From: CBDBZX01 sp965213645
GTDB lineage: Bacteria > Deinococcota > Deinococci > Deinococcales > Trueperaceae
Length of the DNA stretch: 64,000 nucleotides
Assembly (NCBI GenBank): GCA_965213645.1
Contig: CBDBZX010000002.1
Coordinates: 1,674,001-1,738,000 of the forward strand
Direction of reading: 5' to 3'
How positions within the stretch are numbered: the first letter of the stretch is position 1; each line of letters opens with the position of its first letter. The position numbers were made by a program, and so were the translations under genes. The notes below the pieces were generated by a model. The model was given only the letters and a program-made list of their open reading frames with translations, did no database searches and was not told the DNA's origin. This document shows positions 8,140 through 16,028 of the stretch, piece by piece.

Positions 8140-9073
8140 CTTGTGTCTCGGCTTGCGTTCTAGTTTGTTTCATGGTCAGACCGATGTGACCGTACGGCGG
8201 ACGCGGGTCGGTGTGAACCTTCCTCTCGTCCGTTTCGGAAGCGTAGCCCTTGTCCCACAGCCTGTTTTGCGCCTCAAACGAGACCTCGGCAAGCTGCGGA
8301 AAGCGCTCCAGAATACGCTTGCCTATCTCATAAACGAGGTGTTGAATGGACTTGCTATTGAACTCGTGAAACACCGTCGCTGCCACATCGCGCACCTGCT
8401 CGGCGGGGACGTAATGAGAGTCGTTGCTAAAAGCGTGGTTCACATCAGCGTAGCGCCAGAAGATATCGAGATAGACAAAAAGGGGGCGGTCCACCATCTC
8501 GGGCAAGGTCGTGTGTTCGTCACGGACGAAGTTGGCGAACGAGCTGCCCGTGACCTTGACGAGTTGTAAGCCGGTGCGTCCGCAGCGGTGCGCAGACACG
8601 CTGACGCCATTATCAGTTCGCTCCAGCGACAATTCAGCTACCGCGCGGTCCCCTTGCGAGCGGTGGAAGAGCACGTCACTCGGTCCACCGTTGGCGAACG
8701 CAGCCTCAAAAGGCTGCTCCTCTCCGACTACGTTGAGCGCTTCCATCTCCGGGTAGCGCTCTAAGAAACGTTGCCCCAAAAACATGAGGTAGCCCTCTAA
8801 GGTTGCGCCGTCAAACTCCAGGGCTTGCTTCAGGATAAAGTTCTTCATGCTGTCGGTGGCAACCACGTTGCTGTTGTCGCCTTCGGTGTAGGCGGGGACG
8901 AAGTTGCGTCCCAAGACCTGCACGTCCACCTGCACGGCGAAGAGCGTGTTGGTGCGTCCGGTAAAGCTGGATTCGGGGATGGGGCTGACTTGGAGCGGCT
9001 TTGCATGGAACCGATAAGCCGTGACTTCCGCTTTGCCGTAGTCAATCGCCGTAATCGTGGGGGTTTGAGTCAT
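8132..9073 (-). CDS. pucL: Urate oxidase (uricase)
   Basis: A 313-residue cofactor-free uricase, two T-fold domains, converting urate and oxygen to 5-hydroxyisourate and hydrogen peroxide. The conserved block YTEGDNSNVVATDSMKN (about 61-77) contains the catalytic Thr; the N-terminal Lys in IDYGKAEV completes the dyad. The second conserved block SSFANFVRDEHTTLPE lies near residue 180, and the Phe and Arg that bind urate are in this region. GGGAG-type ribosome binding sequence precedes ATG 9073. It is the first oxidative step of the cluster and overlaps the YfiT/DinB gene by 8 nt. Confidence 0.94.
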   Translation of the reverse strand: MTQTPTITAIDYGKAEVTAYRFHAKPLQVSPIPESSFTGRTNTLFAVQVDVQVLGRNFVPAYTEGDNSNVVATDSMKNFILKQALEFDGATLEGYLMFLGQRFLERYPEMEALNVVGEEQPFEAAFANGGPSDVLFHRSQGDRAVAELSLERTDNGVSVSAHRCGRTGLQLVKVTGSSFANFVRDEHTTLPEMVDRPLFVYLDIFWRYADVNHAFSNDSHYVPAEQVRDVAATVFHEFNSKSIQHLVYEIGKRILERFPQLAEVSFEAQNRLWDKGYASETDERKVHTDPRPPYGHIGLTMKQTRTQAETQDG

Positions 9074-9159
9074 GATTCTCCCTGTTGTGTTCGTTGCTGT
9101 ACTGATTCATCGGCTGTAAAATTTAGTGTAAAGCGGTTAGTAAAAGCTTTTTAGCAGAT

Positions 9160-9179
9160 AACTAAGGGCTAAGAGCTAA
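9160..9179. repeat. Short repeat, family E, copy 1
   Basis: The gap between uraD and the uricase gene holds AACTAAGGGCTAAGAGCTAA, related to the fuller copies near 59135 and 60186. It is followed by the inverted pair CCTCTAAAGAGG at 9183-9194. Confidence 0.45.
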
Positions 9180-9215
9180 TCGCCTCTAAAGAGGCAACAC
9201 AAAACATTCATTCTC

Positions 9216-9722
9216 CTAACTCTGTTCGATAAGCGCAGCTAACCGAAAGCGAGCAATCTTGGCGATTTCAGCCAAAGCACGTTCTTTTTCAGCTTCATAA
9301 TCGTTATCCAGCCGCGCCGCAAACGCCTCTAGGATACTCTCTTTACTGTGCCCTTTAACCGCGATGATGAAAGGGAAACCGAACCTCTCCCTATACGCGG
9401 CGTTGAGTTCGTGAAAACGCTTGTACTCAGCTTCACTCAGGCGGTTTAAGCCTGCACCTGCCTGCTCCTGTTTGGAGTCGGCGGTGAGTCCGGCAAGCGC
9501 AGCCTTGCCCGCCAAATCCGGGTGAGCGCGGATGAGGTCGAGCTGCTTTTGTTCACTAGCCCGGTCAACGGCGGCGACCATCGCTTGGTGAAGCGTCTCT
9601 AAAGAGGTGAAGGGGCGCTGCTCTAGGACTTCCTCCGCGACCCAAGGTGAATGCTCGAAGATACCGCCCAAGACCGCTACGAAGTATTGGGGGCTCGAGT
9701 CATTCAACGCTTCAAGCGTCAT
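9216..9722 (-). CDS. uraD: OHCU decarboxylase
   Basis: A 168-residue all-helical enzyme that decarboxylates 2-oxo-4-hydroxy-4-carboxy-5-ureidoimidazoline to (S)-allantoin. Family marks are RAHPDLAGKAA with the catalytic His and the FGFPFIIAVKG segment. The frame is open further upstream, to 9860, but the extra 46 residues have no family counterpart; the ATG at 9722 gives the normal family length, so I choose it. It is the first gene of the minus-strand run and the likely 5' end of the operon. With uricase, uraH, allB, allC and allE it makes the route from urate to ureidoglycolate complete. Confidence 0.88.
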   Translation of the reverse strand: MTLEALNDSSPQYFVAVLGGIFEHSPWVAEEVLEQRPFTSLETLHQAMVAAVDRASEQKQLDLIRAHPDLAGKAALAGLTADSKQEQAGAGLNRLSEAEYKRFHELNAAYRERFGFPFIIAVKGHSKESILEAFAARLDNDYEAEKERALAEIAKIARFRLAALIEQS

Positions 9723-9946
9723 CGTTGAAAAGTCTTTTTTGTGAGCGTGTGGCTTAGCGGCATGGTGCGGGCATTGTATCACCTGGGGTGCTAGGCGACT
9801 TATCTTGGATTGAATCGTGGGGAGAGGCTCGAGTCCACTATAAATACCAAACTTCGCCATAACGACATCTCATTTAACGAATTAATTCACAACATTTATG
9901 CTCGTGAAATTTTTAGTTCGCCCGTTTTAACAGGCGTATCCAGCAG

Positions 9947-9997
9947 AGAAAAAGGCTCCGACGCGGAGCCTCCAATTGCTAAAGTACATTACTTTAG
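9947..9997 (-). terminator. Intrinsic terminator and second hairpin downstream of the small membrane protein gene
   Basis: Read on the minus strand, a stem AGGCTCCG/CGGAGCCT with a 3-nt loop (9953-9971) is followed by a run of five T, a standard Rho-independent terminator. Between it and the stop codon is another hairpin, CTAAAGTA/TACTTTAG (9979-9997). The pair closes the gene at 10005-10211. The gap 9723-9946 shows no other feature I can support. Confidence 0.85.
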
Positions 9998-10004
9998 TAG
10001 CGTG

Positions 10005-10211
10005 TCAGCCTTCATCCAAAATAAGCGGAACCGAGAGCAGCACGCCACCTAAGATGATAAAAGGTAAAGGCGCTGTCGCGATGGCGTCTGTTACGCCCAG
10101 AAGGGCGATGATGCCAGAGAGAAGGGCGATGACAACGAGTACGAGTCGAATGTTGGTGTTCACGATTAGCCTCCACGGGGTGCGAAAATTGAGCGCTCGC
10201 ACGCTCATCAT
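10005..10211 (-). CDS. Small two-helix membrane protein
   Basis: A 68-residue protein with two hydrophobic segments (about residues 21-39 and 46-63) separated by a short polar turn, ending in an acidic tail. I do not recognise the family. Several starts are possible: the ATG at 10232 and the double ATG at 10211/10208. I prefer 10211 because AAAGAGAG lies about 8 nt upstream. It is divergent from ppk, and its own terminator follows, so it is likely a single-gene transcript. Function unknown. Confidence 0.6.
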   Translation of the reverse strand: MMSVRALNFRTPWRLIVNTNIRLVLVVIALLSGIIALLGVTDAIATAPLPFIILGGVLLSVPLILDEG

Positions 10212-10311
10212 GCTGTGACTCTCTTTTACCATAATACCCTGAAAGCTACGCCATTTGTACCGCTCGCAGCAAGCTGGCTGCGGCGGACGATAAACTAAGT
10301 GAGGAGCAGCG

Positions 10312-12525
10312 ATGTCAGAAACACTAGCGAGGACTGAATCCAACCGAGAAACGACGCCCGAAGAGGTCGAGCAAGCTGCGCAAGAAGATCAACAGGAACA
10401 ACAAGCGCAAGGGGCAACGCCGCCCAAAGCAACCGCCCCTCATTCTGTAGCCACAGACGTGGCGCTGAGCGACCCCGCGCTCTACTTCAACCGCGAACTG
10501 AGCGAAATCGACTTTCACTGGCGCGTATTCTGTCAGGCGAAAGACGAGCGGCTGCCGCTACTAGAGCGCGTGCGCTTCTTGGCGATCACCGCGAGCAACA
10601 TGGACGAGTTTTTCCAGAAGCGCGTGGGCGGGCTCAAGCGGCAAGAGGTCGCGGGCGTCAGCAAGCTCTCCCCGGACGGGCGCACGCCGGCTGAGCAGTT
10701 GGCGCTTATTCGCGTAGCCGCAAGGGTGATGTACGGGGAGATGGCGGCGCTTTGGGACACACTTAGACCCCTATTGGCGGAGGAGGCGGGGCTCGAGCTA
10801 ACTGCCTACACCTCTCTCTCGAAAAGTGACAAGCAAAAAGCCAAAGAAGCGTTCGAGGGGAGCATCTACCCCATCCTCACGCCGCTCGCCGTGGACCCCG
10901 GACGCCCCTTCCCCTTCATCTCCAACCTGAGCCTATCTCTGGCCGTAATGCTGCGCCACCCTGAGCGCGGCACGACACATTTCGCCCGCATCAAAGTGCC
11001 GCTGAGTCGCGGGCGCTGGTGGTGGTTAGATGAGCGCCGCGTCCTCCCCTTAGAAGACCTTATCGCCCAGCACGTGGGCGACCTCTTCGCGGGGATGGAG
11101 GTCTTGGAGGTGCACGCCTTTCGGGTCACGCGCAACGCCGACTTGCGGCGCGAGGAGGAGGAGGCGGACGACCTCTTGGCGATGATCTCTGAGGAGTTGC
11201 GCGAAAGGCGCTTTGCGCCCGTGGTGAGGCTCGAGGTCGAAGCCACCATGCCGGGGCCGTTGCGCCGCTACCTCATGGAGAAGTTGGACATCGGCGAAGC
11301 CGACCTCTATCCTACGCCGCTCCTCTCGTTCGCGGACTTCGCCGAATTCGCTGACTTGCCGCGTGAAGCGTTGCAATATCCAAGCTGGAAACCTGTAACA
11401 CCCGTGCGACTGAAAACCGATAGCGAGCGCGACGCCGATGATATTTTCACGACCTTAAAGCGCGGCGACGTGTTGGTCCATCACCCTTACGAGCGCTTTC
11501 GCACCTCCGTCTTGCGACTGGTCGAAGAGGCCGCTGAGGACGAGCGCGTGGTGGCGATTAAGCAGACCTTATACCGCACCTCGGACGATTCGCCGACCGT
11601 CGCGGCCTTGATGCGGGCGGCGGAACGGGGCAAGCAGGTCGCGGTCTTAGTCGAGGTCAAAGCGCGGTTTGACGAGGCGAACAACATCGAATGGGGGCAG
11701 ATGTTGGAAAACTCGGGCGTCCACGTCGCCTACGGGCTCGTCGGGCTCAAGACGCACGCCAAAGCGACGCTCATCATCCGCGAAGAGGACGAGGGCGTGA
11801 GGACGTACGCGCATATCGGCACGGGCAACTACCACATCAAGACCGCCCGCCTCTACACCGATTTGGGCCTTCTCACCGCCGATCCCACCATCGGCGCGGA
11901 CCTCACCCGTTTGTTTCACTACCTCACGGGCTACGCGCCCGAGCAGCATTACGAAGCACTTTTGGTCGCGCCGCGTGACATGCGCAAGCGCTTTTTAGAG
12001 CTTATCGAGGGTGAAATTGCCCAGCAGCGAAAGGACGGCAGCGGGCGCATCACCGCGAAGGTGAACGGCTTGGACGACACAGAAATCATCCAAGCCTTAT
12101 ACCGCGCCTCGCAAGCAGGCGTGCAGATTGACCTCATCGTGCGCGGGCTCTGCCGCCTGCGTCCGGGGCTTAAAGGCGTCAGCGAGACGATTCGGGTGGT
12201 GAGCATCCTCGGGCGCTTTTTGGAACATGACCGCATTTTTTACTTTCACAATGGCGGTGCGCCCCGTATCTATTTGGGCAGCGCCGACTGGCGGCGGCGC
12301 AACCTCTCGGACCGCGTGGAGGCTGTCGCGCCCGTGAAGGATGCGGTTTTGCAGCGGCGGCTCATCGCCATCTTAGAGGCGGCGTTAAGCGACAACCGTC
12401 TGGCCTGGGATTTGCGCTCTGACGGGCAGTATGTCCAGCGCAACCCTGCGCCCGGTGAACCGCTCAGGAACTATCACGATATTTTGATAGCTCGAGCGCT
12501 GGAAGAGGTAAAAATTACAGAGTAA
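10312..12525 (+). CDS. ppk: Polyphosphate kinase 1
   Basis: A 737-residue PPK1 that reversibly polymerises the gamma-phosphate of ATP into polyphosphate. An N-terminal extension of about 45 residues rich in Gln and Glu precedes the family core, which opens with YFNRELSEIDFHWRVF. The autophosphorylated His is His501 in YAHIGTGNYH, and the second active-site His is His639 in FLEHDRIFYF. The DSPTV and KARFDEANN segments match the phospholipase-D-like domains. GTGAGGAG lies just upstream of ATG 10312. The neighbours give no operon partner, and a strong hairpin follows the gene. Confidence 0.95.
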   Translation: MSETLARTESNRETTPEEVEQAAQEDQQEQQAQGATPPKATAPHSVATDVALSDPALYFNRELSEIDFHWRVFCQAKDERLPLLERVRFLAITASNMDEFFQKRVGGLKRQEVAGVSKLSPDGRTPAEQLALIRVAARVMYGEMAALWDTLRPLLAEEAGLELTAYTSLSKSDKQKAKEAFEGSIYPILTPLAVDPGRPFPFISNLSLSLAVMLRHPERGTTHFARIKVPLSRGRWWWLDERRVLPLEDLIAQHVGDLFAGMEVLEVHAFRVTRNADLRREEEEADDLLAMISEELRERRFAPVVRLEVEATMPGPLRRYLMEKLDIGEADLYPTPLLSFADFAEFADLPREALQYPSWKPVTPVRLKTDSERDADDIFTTLKRGDVLVHHPYERFRTSVLRLVEEAAEDERVVAIKQTLYRTSDDSPTVAALMRAAERGKQVAVLVEVKARFDEANNIEWGQMLENSGVHVAYGLVGLKTHAKATLIIREEDEGVRTYAHIGTGNYHIKTARLYTDLGLLTADPTIGADLTRLFHYLTGYAPEQHYEALLVAPRDMRKRFLELIEGEIAQQRKDGSGRITAKVNGLDDTEIIQALYRASQAGVQIDLIVRGLCRLRPGLKGVSETIRVVSILGRFLEHDRIFYFHNGGAPRIYLGSADWRRRNLSDRVEAVAPVKDAVLQRRLIAILEAALSDNRLAWDLRSDGQYVQRNPAPGEPLRNYHDILIARALEEVKITE

Positions 12526-12570
12526 AGGCGAAACCTTTACGCCCGCCAAAGAGGATGCCAAATGCAACCA

Positions 12571-12605
12571 CGCTAAAGAGGTTGCACAAGGCAATCTCTT
12601 TAGCG
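12571..12605 (+). terminator. Long hairpin after ppk, built from the AGAGG word
   Basis: CGCTAAAGAGGTTGC (12571-12585) pairs with GCAATCTCTTTAGCG (12591-12605) around a 5-nt loop: 15 positions with one G-T pair. A further GCCCGC/GCGGGC pair (12541-12546, 12603-12608) could compete or extend the stem. No T run follows, so it is either an imperfect terminator or a mRNA 3' stabiliser. The rest of the gap 12526-12863 holds only a 65-codon frame that I do not support as a gene. Confidence 0.7.
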
Positions 12606-12863
12606 GGCCGCCGACACCCCCCGGCGGACAGTGGGAGTGACCCACGCTTCCAGTGTAGCTTACGCATTGTACTTGAACAAGTTGGGCTTAAAAACGTCGC
12701 TAGACAGTCACCATTTCACTCGAGCCGCGCAAGATGTCGGGGTTATAGATGATTCTTTCGGGGTCCCGTATTCTGACTTTGCCGCGACCCTTATTAGCGA
12801 CCTCAACACTAAGCTAGCTCTAGCGTAACGCCCAAGGAACACCCTAACGGGCAAACTACACTC

Positions 12864-13184
12864 ATGAAACGAACCTACAGCCTCGAGGAAATTGAGAGTG
12901 AACTCCTCTTCGACATGTTCATCGCCCGAGAGACCATCTCCCAGCGCTTCGAGCGCGAGGCCGAGCGTGACGGCTGGCGCTACACCGTCTACTCGACCAA
13001 GCAGCCAGGCGAACTCGCCGTGCACGCCCGGCGCGGCGGACGCACCCGCTTTCGCGTCTTGAAAGCGCCTTTTTTAACCGAGTATTTGGAGGGAACGCAG
13101 GGCACACCGCTTACGGGCAGAGCGGCCTTGGAACTGGTGACGAAGCTCGAGACGCGCCTGGGCAGTTCGTTTCCTTGGGTGTAG
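12864..13184 (+). CDS. Hypothetical protein, 106 residues
   Basis: I do not recognise this small cytoplasmic protein. It has an acidic helical N-terminus (residues 1-35), then alternating basic and hydrophobic segments (DGWRYTVYST, RRGGRTRFRVLKAPFL) that look like a small alpha/beta fold, and ends in FPWV. No signal peptide is present. The start ATG 12864 is chosen because the N-terminus is well formed; no clear Shine-Dalgarno sequence precedes it, and TACACT lies almost directly before it. Codon use is like the neighbours, so it is likely a real gene. The following gap to 13456 shows no recognisable feature. Confidence 0.65.
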   Translation: MKRTYSLEEIESELLFDMFIARETISQRFEREAERDGWRYTVYSTKQPGELAVHARRGGRTRFRVLKAPFLTEYLEGTQGTPLTGRAALELVTKLETRLGSSFPWV

Positions 13185-13456
13185 CCTCCACAAAGCAACC
13201 TTTACAAAGAGGTTCATAAAAAAGCAGAGCACCCCTCCGCTACAGGTGTGCCCCACCCTCTACGCCCACCGGGGAGACCGGCCTAGAAAAGAGGTGAGCG
13301 CTGCCGCAAAGGGTTGCTCCACAGCTTTACAGCCTAAAATGGGTTAATGCCATGTTCCGTCAAATAGATGACCTCGACGAACACATTTCCCGCACACATA
13401 ACTTCTGTTAGCATCGAACTCGAGCCCGCTCAAGCTTGCGGGCCGTGGAGGATGCT

Positions 13457-13807
13457 ATGATACTCGGTCTACTGACGCTACTCGGCTATCAACTCGTCGG
13501 CGAAATTGCGGTGCGCTCCGCGCAGCTACCTCTGCCCGGTCCCGTTTTAGGGATGCTGCTTCTATTCGCGACGTTGGTGTGGCGCGGCAGCGCGTTTGCG
13601 GGGCTGGCGGGGGTCTCGAGCGGCCTCTTGGCCCACCTCTCACTCCTCTTTGTGCCCGCAGGCGTCGGCGTGATTCGCTACTTGCCCCTCTTGCGCAGTG
13701 AAGGTCTCGTACTCAGCGCGGTGCTCATCGTCAGCACGCTCCTCACGCTCGCGGTGACGGGCGCGGTCTTTTTCTTCGTGCTCAGGCTTGGACGGGGCAG
13801 CGTATGA
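13457..13807 (+). CDS. lrgA: LrgA/CidA-family holin-like protein
   Basis: A 116-residue membrane protein with four hydrophobic segments and the family motif LPLPGPVLGMLLL near residues 18-30. LrgA and CidA proteins act with LrgB/CidB in the inner membrane, with roles in murein hydrolase control, cell death and, in several bacteria, pyruvate or glycolate export. The start ATG 13457 has GGAGG five bases upstream; an upstream in-frame start at 13436 would overlap that site. It overlaps lrgB by 4 nt (ATGA), so the two are translationally coupled. Confidence 0.88.
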   Translation: MILGLLTLLGYQLVGEIAVRSAQLPLPGPVLGMLLLFATLVWRGSAFAGLAGVSSGLLAHLSLLFVPAGVGVIRYLPLLRSEGLVLSAVLIVSTLLTLAVTGAVFFFVLRLGRGSV

Positions 13808-14523
13808 ATTTAGCCCAAGATATTTGGGTCTATTTAGCGCAGACGCCGCTTTTATGGCTCACCGCTACGCTGCTCGTCTACAGCGCGGCGCAGTGGCTCT
13901 TTGAGCGGAGCGGCGCGTTGCCGCTGGTCAATCCAGTGCTCTTGTCCATCACGGCGCTCGTCGCGGTCTTGCTCGTGACGGACACGCCTTATGACGCCTA
14001 TTTTGAAGGGGCGCAGTTCGTTCACTTTCTACTGGGACCTGCGACTGTAGCGCTCGCCATCCCTCTTTACAATCAACTGGGGAAGGTGCGCTCGAGCCTC
14101 CTCCCCCTCACCACCGCCCTCATCGCGGGCTCCGCCACGGGCATCCTCGCGCCTATTTTATTGGCGCAGGGGTTCGGTCTGAGCGAGCGCACCGTGCTCT
14201 CGCTCGCGCCCAAAAGCGTGACCACCCCGATTGCGATGGGCGTCGCAGAGCAAATCGGCGGCGCACCGCCCCTCACCGCCGTATTGGTCATTCTTACGGG
14301 TATCGTCGGCGCGAGCATCGGCGTTGAGGTACTGCGGCTCTTGCGGCTGCGTGACGGCGCGGTGCAGGGCTTCGCTATCGGCACGGCCTCGCACGGCATC
14401 GGCACGGCGCGGGCGCTGCAAGTGAGCGAAGAGGCGGGGGCGTTTTCGGGCTTGGCGATGGGACTAAATGGAGCGCTGACGGCCTTGCTCGTGCCGCTTT
14501 TGATTCGGTTACTGGGGCTTTAA
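13804..14523 (+). CDS. lrgB: LrgB/CidB-family membrane protein
   Basis: A 239-residue integral membrane protein with about seven to eight hydrophobic segments. The conserved SLAPKSVTTPIAMGVAEQIGG motif and the later GTASHGIGTARAL motif identify LrgB/CidB. It functions with LrgA encoded directly upstream and overlapping by 4 nt. Length matches the family. A structured repeat-like element follows the stop codon. The exact export substrate in this organism cannot be read from sequence. Confidence 0.92.
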   Translation: MNLAQDIWVYLAQTPLLWLTATLLVYSAAQWLFERSGALPLVNPVLLSITALVAVLLVTDTPYDAYFEGAQFVHFLLGPATVALAIPLYNQLGKVRSSLLPLTTALIAGSATGILAPILLAQGFGLSERTVLSLAPKSVTTPIAMGVAEQIGGAPPLTAVLVILTGIVGASIGVEVLRLLRLRDGAVQGFAIGTASHGIGTARALQVSEEAGAFSGLAMGLNGALTALLVPLLIRLLGL

Positions 14524-14542
14524 CAGTCTGCAAAAGGATAAA

Positions 14543-14641
14543 AAGTGCGGGGTAGTCCCCCGCAGTAGGCCACGTGGCTGCTACCGCCGGGGGGTACGAG
14601 CTGAGCAGCCAATGGGCTGCTACGAGACACTACCCCGCACT
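14543..14641 (+). terminator. Three-way-junction-like structured element after lrgB
   Basis: An outer 13-bp perfect stem, AGTGCGGGGTAGT (14544-14556) with ACTACCCCGCACT (14629-14641), encloses two arms. Arm 1 is closed by CCCCC/GGGGG and contains GTAGGCCACGTGGC with CTAC. Arm 2 is AGCAGCC (14604-14610) with GGCTGCT (14615-14621). It may be a terminator, a small structured RNA or a non-autonomous mobile repeat. The rest of the gap to 14923 has no gene I can support. Confidence 0.6.
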
Positions 14642-14911
14642 CAGCTTAAAGTGAGGATTTTGAGTTGACTAGAAGCAGGTGTACCCAGCTCATCCTAATA
14701 GGGTTGATCCGCTGGGAAACGCTACGTACGGTTTCATTTGCGCCACCGGACTCGAGCTACAACAATGTGCGCCCCAAAGACGAAAGTGTCCCAACTTGTG
14801 TATTCTCGAATCGCAACGCACGTCTGTCTGTGGCACCGAAAACTTACGCACAGGTTGTAACGCATCACTCAAAAACTGACTCGAGAACAGGAAAACACAT
14901 CTTCCCTGCGC

Positions 14912-14917
14912 TATAGT
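14912..14917 (+). promoter_or_regulatory. -10 box TATAGT, leaderless type
   Basis: TATAGT followed by 6 nt and then GTG 14924. Transcription would begin at or very near the start codon. No clear -35 hexamer is visible. Confidence 0.65.
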
Positions 14918-14923
14918 GGGGCC

Positions 14924-15898
14924 GTGTTTCACTCTAAATTCTTATCAACCCTGTACCTCAGCTTCATTCTCTTTACTTCACTCGCCCTAACTTTAGCAAG
15001 CGCACAGACGGTGACGCTCGGCGCGAACACCTCTTCAGCAGGCTTCGAGCCGGATATTCGCCTGAGCGGGCTCAGAGCCGAGGGGCTCACCTTTGGCCTT
15101 CGCGCGGCGCTCGATCTGGACGCGGCGCGCTTTGAAGGGGGCGCGAACACCCGCTTTAGCACCTCACTCGGGCCTATCGGCAACCTCGCGGTGACGGGCG
15201 CAGCCGACGCAGATACGGACGGCGCGTTCGCCGTGTCGGTGCGCGGAGACGGCGTGCTCGGCCCCGTCGCGGCGCGGGCGCGGCTGGACGCTTTTAACGT
15301 CAATCCGGGCCGCTTCGCCCCCGAAGACCTCTTCTCTGACGCGCGGCCCTTTCTGCTCGCTACGCCCGCTGAGGAGACCTTCGCCGCCCAACTCGGCGTC
15401 GGCTTGACCTACCGTGTAAGCCGTACCCGTATCCTCACCCTCGACCCCGACCTCATCTACTTGCGTGGTGGTGGGCTCGGCGTGCGGGGTACAGGGGCGC
15501 TTGAGCTGCGCCGCCTGCGTGGACGCGACAACGGACTCGTCTTAGCCGAGGGGTATCTCGCCCCGGAGACACAAGCGGGCTACGGTGCAATCGGATTTAC
15601 CTACGCCCTCAACGAGCGCAGTTTGCCGACCATAAGAGGGTCACTCCTAGTGAGTGCGGGCAGCGAAGGGCTTTTGCCGGGCGCACGCTTCTCCGTGCAG
15701 AAACGCGGTAGCGTGGACTATAGCCTCGAGGTCAAAGCTGAGCCTTACCGCGTCGATGCGCCTAGAGTCAGCGCTGAGGCGAGTTTGGCGGGCGCTTTAG
15801 GAGACGGCACGCTCCGCACGACCCTGCTCGCCGCGCCCACCGAGGACTTTGGCGTGCCGCTCTTTACGCTGAGAAGTGCGTATCAGTTTGAGTTTTGA
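14924..15898 (+). CDS. Exported beta-rich protein, probable outer-membrane barrel
   Basis: A 324-residue secreted protein of unknown family. Residues 1-28 form a signal peptide ending in LASAQT. The mature part has repeated alternating hydrophobic and polar residues with many Gly, Ala, Arg and Leu (for example LRAALDLDAARFEGGANTRF) and ends in YQFEF, with the terminal Phe common in outer-membrane barrels. The start is GTG at 14924, 6 nt after a TATAGT box, so the mRNA is probably leaderless. The 5' neighbours do not suggest an operon. Outer-membrane location is an inference from composition. Confidence 0.7.
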   Translation: MFHSKFLSTLYLSFILFTSLALTLASAQTVTLGANTSSAGFEPDIRLSGLRAEGLTFGLRAALDLDAARFEGGANTRFSTSLGPIGNLAVTGAADADTDGAFAVSVRGDGVLGPVAARARLDAFNVNPGRFAPEDLFSDARPFLLATPAEETFAAQLGVGLTYRVSRTRILTLDPDLIYLRGGGLGVRGTGALELRRLRGRDNGLVLAEGYLAPETQAGYGAIGFTYALNERSLPTIRGSLLVSAGSEGLLPGARFSVQKRGSVDYSLEVKAEPYRVDAPRVSAEASLAGALGDGTLRTTLLAAPTEDFGVPLFTLRSAYQFEF

Positions 15899-16028
15899 GG
15901 CTCGAGGTAAAGAAGTAGCATCTAAGAAGACAAAAAAGGGAGCGTTTAGAATTAAGACTCATCCCTTTTGCGTTCCACGTTCTCTACCGACTCAAGAGCG
16001 CTCATCTTGATAACAACTGGTGCAACCC

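Noticed and set aside
9723..9860. N-terminal extension of OHCU decarboxylase
   Set aside because: The extra 46 residues have no family counterpart, and the ATG at 9722 gives the normal length.
1..10000. AGAGGT as a strand-biased Chi- or KOPS-like signal
   Set aside because: The two orientations are about equally frequent in the block I counted, so no strand skew supports such a role.
12631..12828. 65-codon frame with GTG start after ppk
   Set aside because: It overlaps repeat-like hairpin sequence, has no ribosome site, and the protein shows no fold or family features.
14665..14916. Small frames in the gap before the exported barrel protein
   Set aside because: Two overlapping frames with random-looking composition and no ribosome binding site; the region more likely holds the promoter of the next gene.
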